A stretch of 64,000 bases of DNA from Phycomyces blakesleeanus NRRL 1555(-) (GCF_001638985.1 NW_017265136.1:484665-548664); one strand, 5' to 3'. Counted from the first letter of the stretch, positions 36,560 through 49,955 are shown. Notes: generated from the sequence alone by a model not told the origin. Translations and numbers: made by a program.

Positions 36560-38840
36560 ATGAATTCTGAGTTTGATGATGTATGTCTAAAGAAGTGCAA
36601 ATGAGCAAAAAGGATGTGTTTTTTTTTTCTTAACTTCTTTTTTTATTTTCTTCTTTCATCTTAGGTATTGACCAACCAACCTGTCGTTATTGACAATGTA
36701 TGTCTTCATCTTTTACAAATCCTGCTTCATCAATACACCAAAATACACCAAAATACATCAATCCAAACAAGCTCATTCAACATTCCATCTAAACCAAACA
36801 TCTGTCTATTATTACTATGAATTCAATAGGGATCTGGTGTAATCAAGGCAGGCTTTGCCGGTGAGGAGCAACCAAAGTGTTTTTTCCCGTCTTTGTAAGG
36901 TACAACTAGACAATAAAGGCCCCTATTATTCAAACTCTGTCCCGCCTATGTTTCTATCTGTCTTTTATATATATAATATTTACAGCGTCGGACACCCGAA
37001 ACATGTTCGTATCATGGCAGGTGCTGTCGAAGGTGACACATTCATTGGTCGCAAAGCTCAGGAACTACGCGGTCTGTTGAAGATCAAGTACCCTATTGAA
37101 CACGGCATTGTGACAGACTGGGAAGATATGGAAAGCATTTGGCAATATATCTACACCGACGAACTCAAGACGTTATCTGAAGAGGTATATAATTATGTTT
37201 TTTCTTTCTTTATAGAAAGAGAGAGAGAGAGAAAGGATTGCAGATTTTAGATTTAGATTGAAAAGAAAAAGGCAACTACAAGAAGAAGAAGAAGAAGAAG
37301 AAGAAGAAGATAATGATGACGATAAAGAGAATATACTATATTATAGTATAGCATAATCAATCACTTGAATTGACTTGACTTGGATTTGGAATATGTGATT
37401 TGTGCTTTTTATTATTATTATTATTGACACGATCAAAATCCATCAGCATCCTGTTTTATTGACAGAAGCTCCCCTGAATCCCCGTGCAAACCGAGACACG
37501 GCTGCTCAGATATTCTTTGATACTTTCAACGTGCCAGCTCTTTTTACATCCATTCAGGCAGTGCTGAGTTTGTACGGTCTTTACTTTTTAATATTTATAT
37601 GCGTGTGTGTATGTGGGACGAATTCAGGACAGGTCAATTATCACCTATACACATGCACACACGTATACATATACACATACAGAAATATAGAGAGATAGGC
37701 ATCTTATGCTAATTAACATCATTACAATTTTACATTAGGTACTCTTCTGGACGTACAACTGGTATCGTGCTTGATTCTGGTGACGGTGTTACTCATGCCG
37801 TACCTGTTTACGAGGGATTTGCTATTCCCCATGCTATCAGACGTATCGACATTGCAGGAAGGTATGTATTCGGCATATATATATATATATAAAGATTCAT
37901 AGAATAGAGAGAGAGAGAATGAAAGGAAAAAGGTTTCGTATCAAACACTAACCTTCTCTGTGCCCTTTGTAAAGAGATGTGACAGAATACCTTCAATTGC
38001 TGTTGCGTAAATCAGGTTACAACTTCCACACCACTGCAGAGAAGGAAGTTGTGCGAATCATTAAAGAAAAGACATGTTATATTGCACTTAATCCAGTCAA
38101 GGAAGAGAAGGAGACCAGTGGAAAGATGGATGATTTCCAATTGCCAGACGGTAACATTATTAAAGTGAGTGAACCATAAACAATGATTAGTTTTTCTTTT
38201 CTTTTAGTACATAATTAATTAATTAACTAATTAATCAATTGATTGATTTTTTTGGCTGGCTGTTTAAGTTGGGTGCTGAAAGATTCAGAGCCCCAGAGAT
38301 TCTTTTCCAGCCAGAGTTGATTGGTGAGGAATACCCAGGTATCCACCAAGTGATTGTGGATTGTATTAGCCGTGCCGATCTGGATCTGAGAAAGTCTTTG
38401 TACTCTAATGTTGTTCTTTCTGGTGGATCTACCTTGTGCAAAGGTACTTTGATATATATATATATATAAAGACGATGGAAAGCAAAGTACTAACGATTTA
38501 TTTTTTTGTATATCATAGGCTTTGGTGAGAGGTTGCTGTCTGAGATCAAGCGACTTGCACTCAAGGACAGTAAGATCAAGATTTATGCTCCTCCTGAGCG
38601 CAAATACTCTACTTGGATTGGTGGTTCCATTCTTGCTTCCCTCAGTACTTTTAAAAAGGTAAGCAAGATGACTTATCTGTTTAATGAACTTTTTTTTTTT
38701 TACTTGAAAATGTTGTGATTTCAAATTGACCAACTCATTTTCGATTCTATTCTATTCTATTCTATTTATTTGCTTAGATGTGGGTGTCTGCAGAAGAATA
38801 CCAAGAAGACCCAGATATCATTCACAAAAAGACTTTTTAG
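36560..38840 (+). CDS. ARP1: Actin-related protein 1 (centractin), dynactin filament subunit
   Basis: Ten exons: 36560-36580, 36665-36697, 36830-36894, 36986-37184, 37447-37571, 37739-37861, 37975-38164, 38269-38443, 38519-38658, 38778-38840; 377 residues, close to animal Arp1 (about 376). Actin-fold motifs: [20 protein letters not shown] (phosphate 1), [19 protein letters not shown] (phosphate 2), [17 protein letters not shown], and [19 protein letters not shown]. The C-terminus [15 protein letters not shown] ends in KKTF as in centractins, not KCF as in conventional actin. Arp1 forms the short filament of dynactin, which links cargo to dynein. The first exons are tiny (21 and 33 nt), as often in fungal actin-family genes. 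Confidence 0.94.
37280..37310 (+). repeat. (AAG)n microsatellite in Arp1 intron 4
   Basis: About ten AAG/GAA triplets within the 262-nt intron between 37185 and 37446, the longest intron of the gene. Confidence 0.9.
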
Positions 38841-39203
38841 AAACCTTTATTCCCAGCTTTTTTTTTCTAGCTCATAACTTCCTCTCTTATTCACCAACCA
38901 AATCACCACACCTTTTTTTTCCCCCAAATCCTTTCTCCCCTTTTTTTTCACTTCTTTATCTTTCTTCTTCTATCTTCTTTTTTTTGAAAGTCTTTTTTTT
39001 TTATTATTTTTATTTTATCTTTAAAAAGAAAAACCAGAAAAAAAACACTTCTTGACTTTACTCTTCTTGTCTTTTATCTTATTTATTATATTTTATGAGA
39101 GAGAAAAAACATACGAAAAAATAAAAGAAGGAGAAGAAAAGGAACAGAGAAAGTATTCAAAAAACAAAATAATATATATATATATATATATATATACATG
39201 TGT

Positions 39204-39236
<33 letters not shown>
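39204..39236 (+). repeat. (GTA)n microsatellite
   Basis: Eleven GTA triplets in the 3' flank of Arp1. Confidence 0.9.
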
Positions 39237-40219
39237 TATGTAGTGGTAATTAAAAGTCTCTTTAAGAAGAATATTATATTTTATACATGGTTGTCATGGT
39301 GTGTTTTATTTTATTTTTCTATTTTTTTCATAAGATACATATGTCATACTTTGCCTTTTTTTTCTTGCTCTTATCGATCATTCAAATAGGTTAGACCGAG
39401 TTTATAATTATCATTTGGTTTAAGGTTTATATACAAAAATTCCATTGAAATCATAAAGTTCTATAAAGAACCTGGGGTTGGGACATGGACTTGAAGTTTG
39501 ATTGGAATTGATTGGATAGAACTAGAGTGGGGAACGCGATGACTTGACCTTTCTTTATTATGGAATGTATACTGTGTACATCCAAACATACAGACATAAA
39601 GGTATAAACGTGCTATTTGTAAACCATACTATACGTCTTTTAGGATTTTCCAATTCTAATTCTAATTCTAATTTTATTTTTTTTGGGTTCCAGGCTTCTT
39701 GTGGTATTGTTTTATATATTTATTTGCAAAAATATAGACAGCCAAAAAGTAATTTGAATCTCTTTTGATCATTATTTTAGTACAAATTGTCGTTTTTTTA
39801 GCTATTAATATTAACGGATAATTGTTTTTGTGCATATATTAAAAGGTAAGAATTGAAAACAAAAGAGTAAATATGATTCTTTACTGTATAATATTATAGG
39901 CTCCATTCTAATGAATTAATTAATTAGTTGATTAATTGTTATATAAATAAATGACGATTATTCTAATGATAGTTTGGGTTGCAATGGTTATGATAGTGGC
40001 GGTGATGGTGGTACTTTTTGATGGCTTACATGGCTTACTTTTTTATATATTATTTTCGGAGAGGGAATCTCGATCAATTACACAACCTTGTTTGAAAGGT
40101 AATTAAAGCAATAAACTGAATATTGTTATATAGATACTTGACATAAAGATGTCTAGATGTCCAAGGTATACTGAAGTGTATATTCTATATATATATCTAA
40201 ATAAATCAAGAGAGAGAAC

Positions 40220-40220
<1 letters not shown>

Positions 40221-40258
<38 letters not shown>
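40221..40258 (+). repeat. (GATA)n microsatellite
   Basis: Nine to ten AGAT/GATA copies followed by three AGATAGCC-type variants. Confidence 0.92.
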
Positions 40259-40447
40259 CCAGATAGCCAGATAGCCAGATAGAATGGGTCCCATGAAGAG
40301 CGCCAAAAAATAATAATAAGAATCATAGAATACATACAAGAAAAGAAAGGATATTATTATTATTATTTTTACCCAGATTGACTGGTGTGGTTCGATTTGA
40401 TGGCAAAGATAAGGAAAACCACATTCAAATTTTTCTATTTATTGATA

Positions 40448-40484
<37 letters not shown>

Positions 40485-41198
40485 AATGGAGTCCATTGAT
40501 TCTTTTACTAAAATCCTATTTTATTTTATTTTATTTTAAAAATATTAATTTTTAATATTAACATTAATAAAAAAAACCGTAATATGTACGATAATTATGG
40601 TTATAGTTCTATCTCCATGTAACTGTAACTGTAATTATACTTGTGGTTTCAATTGATTGATTTATATTTGGTTCTTTTTGGTACATACATAAATAGATAA
40701 ATGGATAGAATGAAGAGGTGAAATATGGCTGTAGACCAATAGATGGTATTTGTGGTGATTATAACAATGTTGTATAGAATATAACAATATAACGATAAAA
40801 CTACAAGCATTAAATAAGAATAAGAATAATAACAATACTGAGAATATACATATATAAATTCTCCTTCTTAAAACAACGAGCTCTAAAACAAATATCTCTC
40901 TCTCACACACACACAGAGAGAGAGTGAGAGAAATAGTGTAGCTAGGTAGTGAGTGTATCTGAGCTCATTTTTTGTTTGTTTGTGTTTTGTGTTTTGTGTT
41001 TGTGCTTTTCTTCTTAAGAGATAGTAACAAATCAAACAAAATGGTTAGAACAAAAAAAATCGGTTAAGATTTCTTTTTCTGATTTGATTTGTGGTCGTAG
41101 CCATGGTTATGGTTGCTGTGGTGATAGTGGCCGCGGTGATGGTAGAAATGATGGAAATGATGGTAGTTATGGTGATGATGGTTGTGGGAAAAAAGGTG

Positions 41199-43379
41199 CT
41201 AAGATGCATTGTACCCTTCCACAAACTGGTAAATGTCGGACACAGTATCGTTTCTTCTCCTTTCTTCTTCTTTCATCTTTCCTTCCAAGCAAGACATGGA
41301 AGACATCCTACGCATCCTGCTGGGATTATTGAGCTGGTAATAGAGGCAATTGTTGATATTGTTATGGTAGAGGTGATGTTGATGAAGATGATGAGGATCT
41401 TGCTGGAGTAGAATATTATCATTACTATAATCAACATTGTTCTTCTTTTTCTTGTCGCTGCTATTGCTGTCAATATCAATATTTTTACTGCTGTTATTAA
41501 TCATAATATTGGTTGGCATTTGTTGGCGGTCATAAAATATAGAGTCCAGGTCAAGTAAGGGTTTACGTGCCCAGCACATGTGGTAGTTTTCATATGTCTT
41601 GTGGGCCCTCATCTCGTTCATCATCGTAGTCACTCTAGACTCATACTCTTCGCTCGAAATAGAGAGGGCCGTGCGTACAAGGCGTTTGACGGCCCGAAAG
41701 TCTTCCTCGACTGCTTCGTACGTCATGTCTGCCACAGTCCTACCCCATCCCACTCCGACCGAGACTATCTCGTGGTGGATGTCTGTCATGTCGCCTGGTC
41801 GTTCGATATACTGGCAGAGATATCGACTCCAAAAGGAGTTGATGCCGTGCAACCGCTCCATGCCTTTGGTAACTGGAACCAGATTATATCAAATTAAATT
41901 AAATTAAATTAAATTATAATACATAATATATTATTATCATCGTCATCATAATCATTATCATTAATATTAGTATTAGTATTAGTATTAGTATTAAATGATA
42001 TTCATTAAAGACATGTATTAATATATAAATGCATATGGAAACAAGTCGTTGATTGATTGGTAGTTGAATAGATGAGTAAGATAGTTAGATCGATAAAGAA
42101 AGAAAGAAATATTAAAATAAAAAAAAAGGAAGGTGTGGGGAGGGGGCACGTATAAGATGTGGAGAAGATGATTCGATTAGCACAAAGGCGACAACTTACG
42201 TGATCCCAGAAAGGCTTCAGTGACAGGGCCCGCATTGTGGAGTATGGGGTCCAATTCTCGAAACTCAACATAGCCGCCTGGTTTGAGAACTCGCCGAATC
42301 TCCTTGACGATCGTCTTGATAGACAGACGTTAATATGAATAGATTGCTGTTGTTGAGTTTACTTACAGTCCAGTCTGGTCTAGAGAAGCAAGCATAGACC
42401 AATTGCATGTGAACATAGTCAAAATACTCGCTTGGGTAAGGGAGACCTTTTGGATCCAGAACATCGGCCTTGATAAAAGATACGTTCGGAGGCTTGATGG
42501 TAAGAGGGTACATAGTGTCGGTGATGTCGACTCCGTGGACTTCGGCGTCAGGAAAGTCGACAGCCATCTCCATTGCCCAGGTTCCTGTACCGCATGCAAT
42601 GTCAAGCACCCGGGGCGGGACCGACTGGCGCACCCACGTGTTTCTGATGGAAGACTGTGTAGATTGAGAGGTTGCCGATGTAGCCCAAGATACGCGGTTG
42701 ATTGATGAGGAGTCCCAAGAAGTCAGGGCTGTACGAGACAGTAGGTTTTTGACCGGAGCCGAGAAATTGCCATCAAAACACTGTTTCAATAAAAAGTGCT
42801 AAAATAAATAAATAAACATATATCAATGATTGGATATTAGTATTAAAATTTCTTATGATATCTTTTAATAACAATATAATATACAATTTTTTTTTTCCTT
42901 GCATGCTTTATTGTGTGTATTTTTTATATATACATTATTTATATATATTATATAATCATTTGTATTTTAAAACTCACCATTTGTATCAAACGATCTTGTT
43001 CCTGTTCATCGATAGGGTATTGGTACTTGGAGTCTCTGTGGTGACTATATCGTCTGTTACCATCAGAAATACTCTGAGATTGTGATTGATCCAATTCTAT
43101 CAGACTTGAGCTAGATTGCGAGTTCTTTTTGCTATGTTTTTCGCCTTTCTTGGTTTTCTTGTTGTTGGTCTGATCTTTTGGTTTGGGACGAAAGGTGCGG
43201 TGTATACGAGCTTTTGCAGCACCGAACTTGGAGAGAAAAGGCTTTTGGTGTGGTTGTAGCTCTGCTGGTAGGCTTGTGGCTCTTTTGGTACCAGAATTGG
43301 TTTCTCTAGGAGGGTAGAATCTTGTGTCGGTCTGTGTCTTGTTCAGTGCCTGTACATGGTGCGATGCAATGTTACCCAT
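41199..43379 (-). CDS. Class I SAM-dependent methyltransferase, possibly myristoylated
   Basis: Four exons (minus order): 43379-42978, 42798-42367, 42314-42200, 41872-41199; 540 residues. Methyltransferase core: motif I RVLDIACGTGTWAMEMA, the acidic end of strand 2 in VHGVDIT, FIKADVLD, LPYPSEYFDYVHMQL, and the post-motif III helix-strand IVKEIRRVLKPGGYVEFREL. The substrate cannot be told. The N-terminus MGNIAS fits the N-myristoylation rule (Gly2, Ser6). It is followed by about 130 basic, low-complexity residues with KPKDQTNNKKTKKGEKHSKK. The C-terminal tail is low-complexity (His/Asn/Ser/Lys). The start is the first ATG after an in-frame stop. It is divergent from the trehalose phosphorylase gene. 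Confidence 0.85.
41889..41993. repeat. Simple repeats in the last methyltransferase intron
   Basis: (AAATT)n at about 41889-41917 and (TAGTAT)n at about 41966-41993, both inside the 327-nt last intron (41873-42199). Confidence 0.85.
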
Positions 43380-43819
43380 GTTGATCAACTAAATTTTTTT
43401 TATTTAAAGAAAAATAATATAAAATAAAGAGGGCCATATGAAATAGTGTAGAACCCACTTCGGAATTACAAAAGCAATAATAAAAAAAAAACGCAAGATT
43501 AAAATTAACAAAGAAAAGAAAAGAAAAAAATTTGTACACCCTAAAAATGGATTATTATTTTTTCTTACACACAAAAACCAAAATAATCCAAATATGAAAA
43601 AATAGAAAAAAAAAAAAAGAAAGCAGAATTCATGCGACGGAGAATTAAAAAAGAAGAATTATTTTTATTTTTTTATATAAAAAGGTCTGGGTTATTTTAT
43701 TTTACATATTTTTTTTTAGTTTTATTGTGGCTTTCATTACTTCACTTTAATTCACTTTATTATACTACACTTCTTTATCAAATAGTCAACAGTAACCTTA
43801 AACCAAGAAATTAAAAAAA
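43380..43819. promoter_or_regulatory. Divergent promoter, methyltransferase / trehalose phosphorylase
   Basis: 440 bp between two start codons facing apart. AT-rich with a TATATAAAAAGG-like sequence near 43674-43685 about 140 bp before the plus-strand ATG, a candidate TATA box. Nothing else is recognisable. Confidence 0.45.
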
Positions 43820-46672
43820 ATGCCACCAAATCCTGATCATGTCCCTTGTGCTCCTCCTGCAAGACGCTTCTCCATTGCACACATCCCTCAGCCTGTCTAT
43901 CTTGGTGTAGATATTGAAATCAGCGATGATAATACATCCCAGTATTCTATCTCGGTCCATGATGGTTCCTACACGACCGACTTTTATACTGGTCAGCTTC
44001 TGAAGCACGACGAGGATGCCACCAGAGAAGAGTGTACCGTCGATGCTCTGGCAAGACTACGCGAGATCGTCTTGGCTTTCTCTACCACCCAGCACTACAA
44101 GGTCCAGATCATTGCCTGCTCAAAGCGTCTGGCCGATGCATCGCTCCAGGTTGACATCAACAAGGAAACCGCAATGAGCAGCTTCTGGAAGGAACTTGAT
44201 GCCATCCCATTCTGTGTCAAGACACACGGAGAAACCTCTGATGAACGAGCCAGTTCAGCTGTTCGTAAATCAGTTATGTGGTAAAGTTATATTGATCTCT
44301 TTATCTCTTTGTGTGTGTATGTGTTATGGGTGTCTGGATACCATTTGTACCATTTGCACTAGCTGTAATGTGTGTCTATCAGACTATAACTATAAATGGT
44401 TTAATGTCAATTCGATATCTAAAGATTATCCTTTTCTCTCTCTCTCTGCAGGCTGAGTCCTCAGTACCCAGGAAATATCCCTCGAGTATCCGTTGGTTTC
44501 AAGCATGAGGTATATATCTTTCTGACTGTTTCAATTTGACTATTTGTTTGCTTTTTTTTTTTTACTCATTACTGCTATTCGTATTACTATTTTCTTTTCT
44601 GTGCTATAGGTTGAAGGTAATAAAGAATGATAAGAAGCTTAAAAGAATTATGATTATTAAAAGAAGCCTCGTGTTTTACTTAGTTGACTTTGATAACATT
44701 ATTCATCTGGTCGACTTGTTCGATTACAAGCAGACTGTTTGTGCAGAGACTTGGAGAGTCTGGGAAGAGATTTCATCCGAGTTCAAGGAAAGAAACCTCC
44801 GGGTTAGCTACTTTAACTCAACCCCGCAGGGTGGTGGAGGTAATTATTTAATTTATGAAAATCTTACATATTAATCTTTTGGTATATCTCTTCTTTTTCT
44901 TTAGTTGCCCTCATGCGTCATGCCTTGCTGCGGTTCCTTCATCTCAATGGCATCAAGGTGCACTGTAAGTAAAACCTGATTGCAACCATTTTTTGAGATA
45001 GAAAGAGTGGGAGATAATTTTTGTAAGATATGATTGGCTAATAATCAATGAAAATATATATATATTTAGGGTATGTCTCGCGTCCCAAGCCTGAAGTATT
45101 TGATATCACAAAGCGCAAATTCCACAATGTCCTACAAGGTGTAGCACATCCTGATGTTTGCTTGACCGAGGAAGAGAAGCAAATCTTCACTGATTGGTCT
45201 GACGACAATGCAAACCGATTCTGGGTTGACAACAAGGGTCCCATCTTAAACTCAGATGTAATTGTGATTGATGACCCACAGTGTAAGTAAAAATTGTTTT
45301 TTTTTTAAAAAAGTTAAATTTCCCACACTAAATACTGTAATCACTGCTACTGCTACTGCTATTGTCACTGCTACTGTCACTGTCACTGTCACTGGCATTA
45401 TTCATTAATATTTAATTAATAATGATTTTTCTTAATAGTGTCAGGTATCATCCCTCACATCAAAAAGCATGCTCCTAATGTTCGTATCATCTTCCGCTCG
45501 CACATCGAAATGCGCGCTGATTTGATTCGCGAATACCCAGAAGGCCCTCAGGCAGAGACCTGGAAGTAAGTTCCATTACACTTTATATCTATTTGCATTT
45601 ATTGATTTCCTTTTTTTTATTTTTATTTTATAGCTTCCTCTGGAACTTTATCCAGCATGCTGATCTGTTTGTCTCTCACCCAATCAAGAACTTTGTTCCT
45701 GATGTCGTGCCCCGCCGAAACGTTGTTCAGCTACCTGCCTGCACAGATCCTCTCGATGGTCTCAACAAACCACTCAATGGCTGGTGTATGGCCTACTACC
45801 GCGGTGTCTTTAACCGTGTGTGTGTAGATCAGGGTGCCATGGAAGTCAACTGGCACAGACCATACATTGTCCAGGTAGCTCGTTTCGATCCTTCAAAAGG
45901 TAAAAGAATCATATAAGCATATACAAGTACTAGATCAAGTATATAATGAAAGAAATATGAGCTAATTTTTTTTCATCAATAATGATAAAAAGGTATTCCT
46001 GATGTTTTGGAGTCTTATCGTCTCTTGCGTGAGCGAATGGAAGCAGAAGGCTGGGAAGAATACACCATTCCTCAGTTGGTTATCTGCGGCCACGGCAGTA
46101 TCGATGACCCTGACGGTACCATCATTTACGAACAGACTCATGAGGTTACCCAGAACGCATCGTTTGCCAATATCACCGAAGACATCATCGTTGCCCGCTT
46201 GCCTCCTTCGGACCAGCTTCTGGATATGATTATGAGCGGTGCGCACGTGGCCCTCCAGCTCTCTCACCGAGAAGGCTTCGAGGTCAAGGTCACCGAGGCC
46301 CTGGCCAAGGGCGTACCTGTGGTTGCCTACAAAGCCGGCGGTATTCCTCTACAGATCAAGGAGGAAGAGACTGGCTTCTTGGTCCCAATTGGTGACGTGG
46401 TTGGCGTGGCCGAAATCCTGTTCAAGCTCTTCTCGGACAGCGAGCTCCACGAACGTATCAGCACAGCCGCCAAGGAAAACCTGACCGAAGAGTACTTTAC
46501 AGTCTGGAACGCCATGTCCTGGCTCCACATGTTCAATGAAATCTCACGTATTCCCGGTCCTAGTGAGGGACTTTTGGACGAAGAAGCCACCTTTGAGCGT
46601 AACTCTGGCACCCTTGGTAATGAAGTCAGAGTGTGCGACACTTGGAAGGAGAAATACAATTATAACCCATAA
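43820..46672 (+). CDS. Trehalose phosphorylase / trehalose synthase, GT4 family (CCG-9 type)
   Basis: Nine exons: 43820-44280, 44452-44509, 44610-44616, 44684-44839, 44905-44964, 45070-45282, 45439-45565, 45634-45899, 45993-46672; 675 residues. GT-B fold with N-terminal STPQGGGVALMRHALLRFLH and, in the C-terminal half, IVQVARFDPSKGIPDVLESY, LVICGHGSIDDPDG, and the GT4 E-x7-E type region SHREGFEVKVTEALAKGVPV followed by YKAGGIPLQI. These are features of the fungal retaining trehalose phosphorylases related to Neurospora ccg-9, which interconvert trehalose plus phosphate with glucose and glucose-1-phosphate in the cytosol. Exon 3 is only 7 nt; leaving it out breaks the frame at KHEVEVDFDN. Confidence 0.88.
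45347..45397 (+). repeat. CTGCTA/CTGTCA tract in intron
   Basis: Imperfect hexamer repeats of ACTGCT and ACTGTC within the intron 45283-45438 of the trehalose phosphorylase gene. Confidence 0.75.
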
Positions 46673-47043
46673 GTTATTCTTCCTTAATCTCTCTATCACT
46701 TATCTGCTTTTATCTATCTCTTATATTCTTATTTCTTTTATTCTTATTTTTACTTGTTTTTGTTTCCCTAAATGAATAAATTACACACACTATATATATT
46801 ATATTATATTATATTTTATTGTATTGTATTGTATTGTATTGTATTGTATTGTATTTTACTGTACTGTACAAATAACGTATAAAATAAAATAAATTGTTGC
46901 TTGTGAATATCATACATCTTTTATCCGTTCTACCTATTCTATTCTATTCTAGTCTATTGGTCTATCTATTTATATTATACACATATAAAAGAGGTCAAGA
47001 AAAATAGTATAAATGTTTGAATAATATTTTATTTATTTATATA
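46673..47043. other. Convergent intergenic region with (TATTG)n
   Basis: 371 bp between two convergent stops. Contains TATAT runs and about eight TATTG pentamers at 46816-46855. No gene seen. Confidence 0.8.
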
Positions 47044-49468
47044 TTATTTGTGACGTGAACTGGCAAATGCAAGATAAGAAGACTGACTGGACGATTGCTG
47101 GGCCAGAGATTGGAGTAAAGTTGGTTGTCTTGTAGTGGAAATGCTCAAGGTATCCTATACAAACACACACATATATATATATATAATATACACATATCAT
47201 TATTACTATGTACACACACACACACAACAGAAATTTCAAAATTTCACTTATTGTTCTTATTACTTCTTCTGATGGTTGGGATCGTCTTTTCTTGGCACTT
47301 TCTTTTAACTTTTCCCATCTTTCTCGGTATTTATTAACAAGAGCCTGCTGTTTTTCATTTTGCAACCGTAGTTGCCGGTTCTCTTCTTCGAGTTCTTTTA
47401 GTCTCATTGCTTCAGGAGAGGAAAGCGATTGAGTCGTGCATAGAGAAGATAGATTTGGGGACAAGGCACTACCTGTGTCCGAGGAAGTTCCTCCGCCAAC
47501 CCCACTACCACTACTACTACCAGCAAGAGTACCAGTAGCCGTAGCAGTAGAAGTGGCAGTAAAAGGAACAGTGTTGTTGGATGGTCGAATGTAGCTACTG
47601 CCGTATGTACTTGCGAATCCACTTCCTGCCCCAAAGGCAGCAGAAGACCGCATTGTTGAGTCATGGTTCAGCATAATCCGTTTAGCCTGTTTCTGTACAT
47701 CGTTGCGGAATTGAAGGATACTGCTCTTTAACATATTACTCTCTTCAGTAGTCTAAAACACAATACACATAGACAAGCCATTTAGCCTCTTGGTTTCTTT
47801 CTTTTTTTTTTCTTTAAGCAGATATAGAATAACATAAACTTTTTTTTATTACCTTTTCCAACGTACGGATCTTTCTTGTTAGCTGTTCAACCTTGAGCTT
47901 CAACTGCTCATTTTCTTCTTTTTCTTTGGACATTACACTAACAATCCCAATTTTCCATCCCGTCCATTTTCATATATATAAAATCAATCAATTACTTTCG
48001 TTTTTTTTTAATTGACATGGCTTACCTCTTTCTGTCCAAAGAACTTCCTGTTCCTCCTCTTCTCCTTCCTCTTCCTTTCCCGTCCTTTGTTCCTCCTTCT
48101 TGGTCTTCTTCATTTTTATTACCAGTACTGTCTTTATTATTACTACTATCATATTCATCATAATCACCATAGTATTCCTCTTGTTCATTCCGTTCCTCTT
48201 GCTCTTCTTGTTCTCGCCGATTTCGATTTCGATATTGATTTTCTTCTCTTTCTCGTTTATCAAAAAATATCCGGGTATTTTCCATATTTGCGTGGTCAGG
48301 TACGACAAAGTAAGATTCCAACATTGCAGATATCTCTTGCTTTCCCTGTTGATTCTCTTCTTGTTGCAGCTCCACTTCTGTTCTTGTTGGTGTCGGCTTG
48401 TCATTCTCACTGAGTGGAGCCGATGCGAATGCAACCGGATTGGATAGTTTTTCTACTAGTGTTTCAACCACTTCCCAGAATTTGTTGAAAGGATCTGAAT
48501 CATCTTCGTCATCCTTTTATTATTATTTATCACACACACATACACACAGAGAGAGAGAGATAATCAGTACTTAATATTACAAGTTTTTTTTTTTTAGTGA
48601 TTCCATATGTATCCCTCCTTTTTTCTCTTTCTCTCTCCTTGTTGTTGTTTAATGTGTCCATATTTATACATATAATAGTTACCGTATCATTTGATAGTAG
48701 GGCGTACGAATCACCAATGGCACCAGTAGAAACACTATTATTCTGGTTTGGATCAAACCTTCTGTTGGTATCTGGGAGAGCATTCCGAAGTCCGTTCATG
48801 TTCATGTCTCTCATGGTCGTGTAGCCTGCAGTACTGGTCACACTTTGAATGACAGGTCCTTTGTCCTTTGCCTGTAGTACTCTGAGCTGTCTGCGCTGAA
48901 TGTCTTGAGCTTTTTGTCGATGAGCATTTGTCAAGAGAGAAAGGGCCTTGGATGCCTACGAACAACAACAAATAATGTATTTAATTTTTAAGAAAAATAA
49001 ATAAATAAATATCATATACACATATATACATATATTACTATCGTCTTGGTCGAATATTAATAATAAAAAATATATTATTACTAGTATTGCTATTCATTTA
49101 CCACTGTGTCTTGTGCATACTCAATTGCCTTTTGAAATTGCTCTAGTAAAGTCAATGACCAGAAAGTAAATAAAATAAAACTGTTTCTCTTTTATGTTAA
49201 GAATCTAACTAGGATGAGGATTGATGAGGTTAATTTTCTCACCTGCAGCATGCAAATGTGCTTGGGCTGCTTTTACCCAATCACCTCTTTCTTCATAATC
49301 TTCGGCATCATTAACAAAGGCATGACCCTAATGATAATTATGATGTACATATTTTAGATGGAAAGAGAAAGAGAGAGGAGCTTTTTTTTTTCTTCTTCAA
49401 AAGTAATAATGATAATGGCAACGTTGTATAATTTTTTTTTTAAAAAAAAAAGTTTATACTTGCAGCAT
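47044..49468 (-). CDS. Atg38/NRBF2-like autophagy protein (MIT domain plus coiled coil)
   Basis: Eight exons (minus order): 49468-49460, 49327-49243, 49142-49102, 48955-48683, 48513-48026, 47937-47853, 47752-47264, 47154-47044; 526 residues. The N-terminus (AEDYEERGDWVKAAQAHLHA, AEQFQKAIEYAQD, ALSLLTNAHRQKAQDIQRR) looks like the three helices of an MIT domain. SDPFNKFWEVVETLVEKLS follows, then an acidic/basic low-complexity stretch. Two coiled coils come last (KEEENEQLKLKVEQLTRKIR and MRLKELEEENRQLRLQNEKQ). Atg38 in yeast and NRBF2 in animals bridge Atg14-Vps34 and Vps15 in the autophagy PI3-kinase complex I. The start codon is the only ATG that keeps phase with exon 2; an in-frame stop lies just upstream. 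Confidence 0.68.
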
Positions 49469-49955
49469 TAGCAGGAGATTCTGAAATCATAGTATTTAAT
49501 AAAGCACAAAAAAGAGATAGACTAAAGAGATAGAGTAAGAGATTAAAGATGCTGTGCGAATGCTTATAAAAATATAATATATAATATATATATATATATA
49601 TAACGGACTCTGAATGTGTTTTAGGTGGTTAATTCATGCACTTTGTTTTTCTTTCTTTCTTGCTTTAAATTCTGTGTTCCTTGCGTGGGATATCTGACTG
49701 ACTGACTGACTGATTGTGTCTGTGTCTGTACAAATATAACTTGTATGAATTTATATAACTTTCTTTAAAGAAAGAGAGGAAGAAGGATAATGTCTACAAT
49801 GATTTATTATTAATATTTTTTTAAAAAAAAAAGGTACTTGAAAGAAATAAAGCAGTGAAGGAAGGAATAGTAATAAAAAAATAAAAAGAAAGAAAAGAAG
49901 TGTCAAGAGCTAAAGAAACCCACTTTCTTCTCCTTTCTTTGTTTTGGTTTCAATT
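49469..49955. other. Intergenic between Atg38-like and Ecm33-like genes
   Basis: AT-rich; TA runs near 49577-49602 and a (GACT)n tract near 49693-49711. It serves as the promoter of the Atg38-like gene. No gene seen. Confidence 0.7.

Larger units (their letters stand above)
38841..41198. other. 2.4 kb intergenic region with microsatellites
   Basis: No gene seen. Contains (GTA)n at 39204-39236, (GATA)n at 40221-40258, and (CT)n(GT)n at about 40450-40483. It starts with T-rich 3' UTR-like sequence after Arp1. Short open frames here are low-complexity. Confidence 0.7.

Noticed and set aside
41084..41411. Gly/Asp-rich and Met/Val-rich plus-strand frames
   Set aside because: They lie opposite the low-complexity tail of the methyltransferase and in GATGGT-type simple sequence.
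49460..49490. Start of the Atg38-like protein at MISESPANAA
   Set aside because: That ATG (49490) leaves phase 1 at the donor, and the next exon then hits a stop; the ATG at 49468 keeps the frame.
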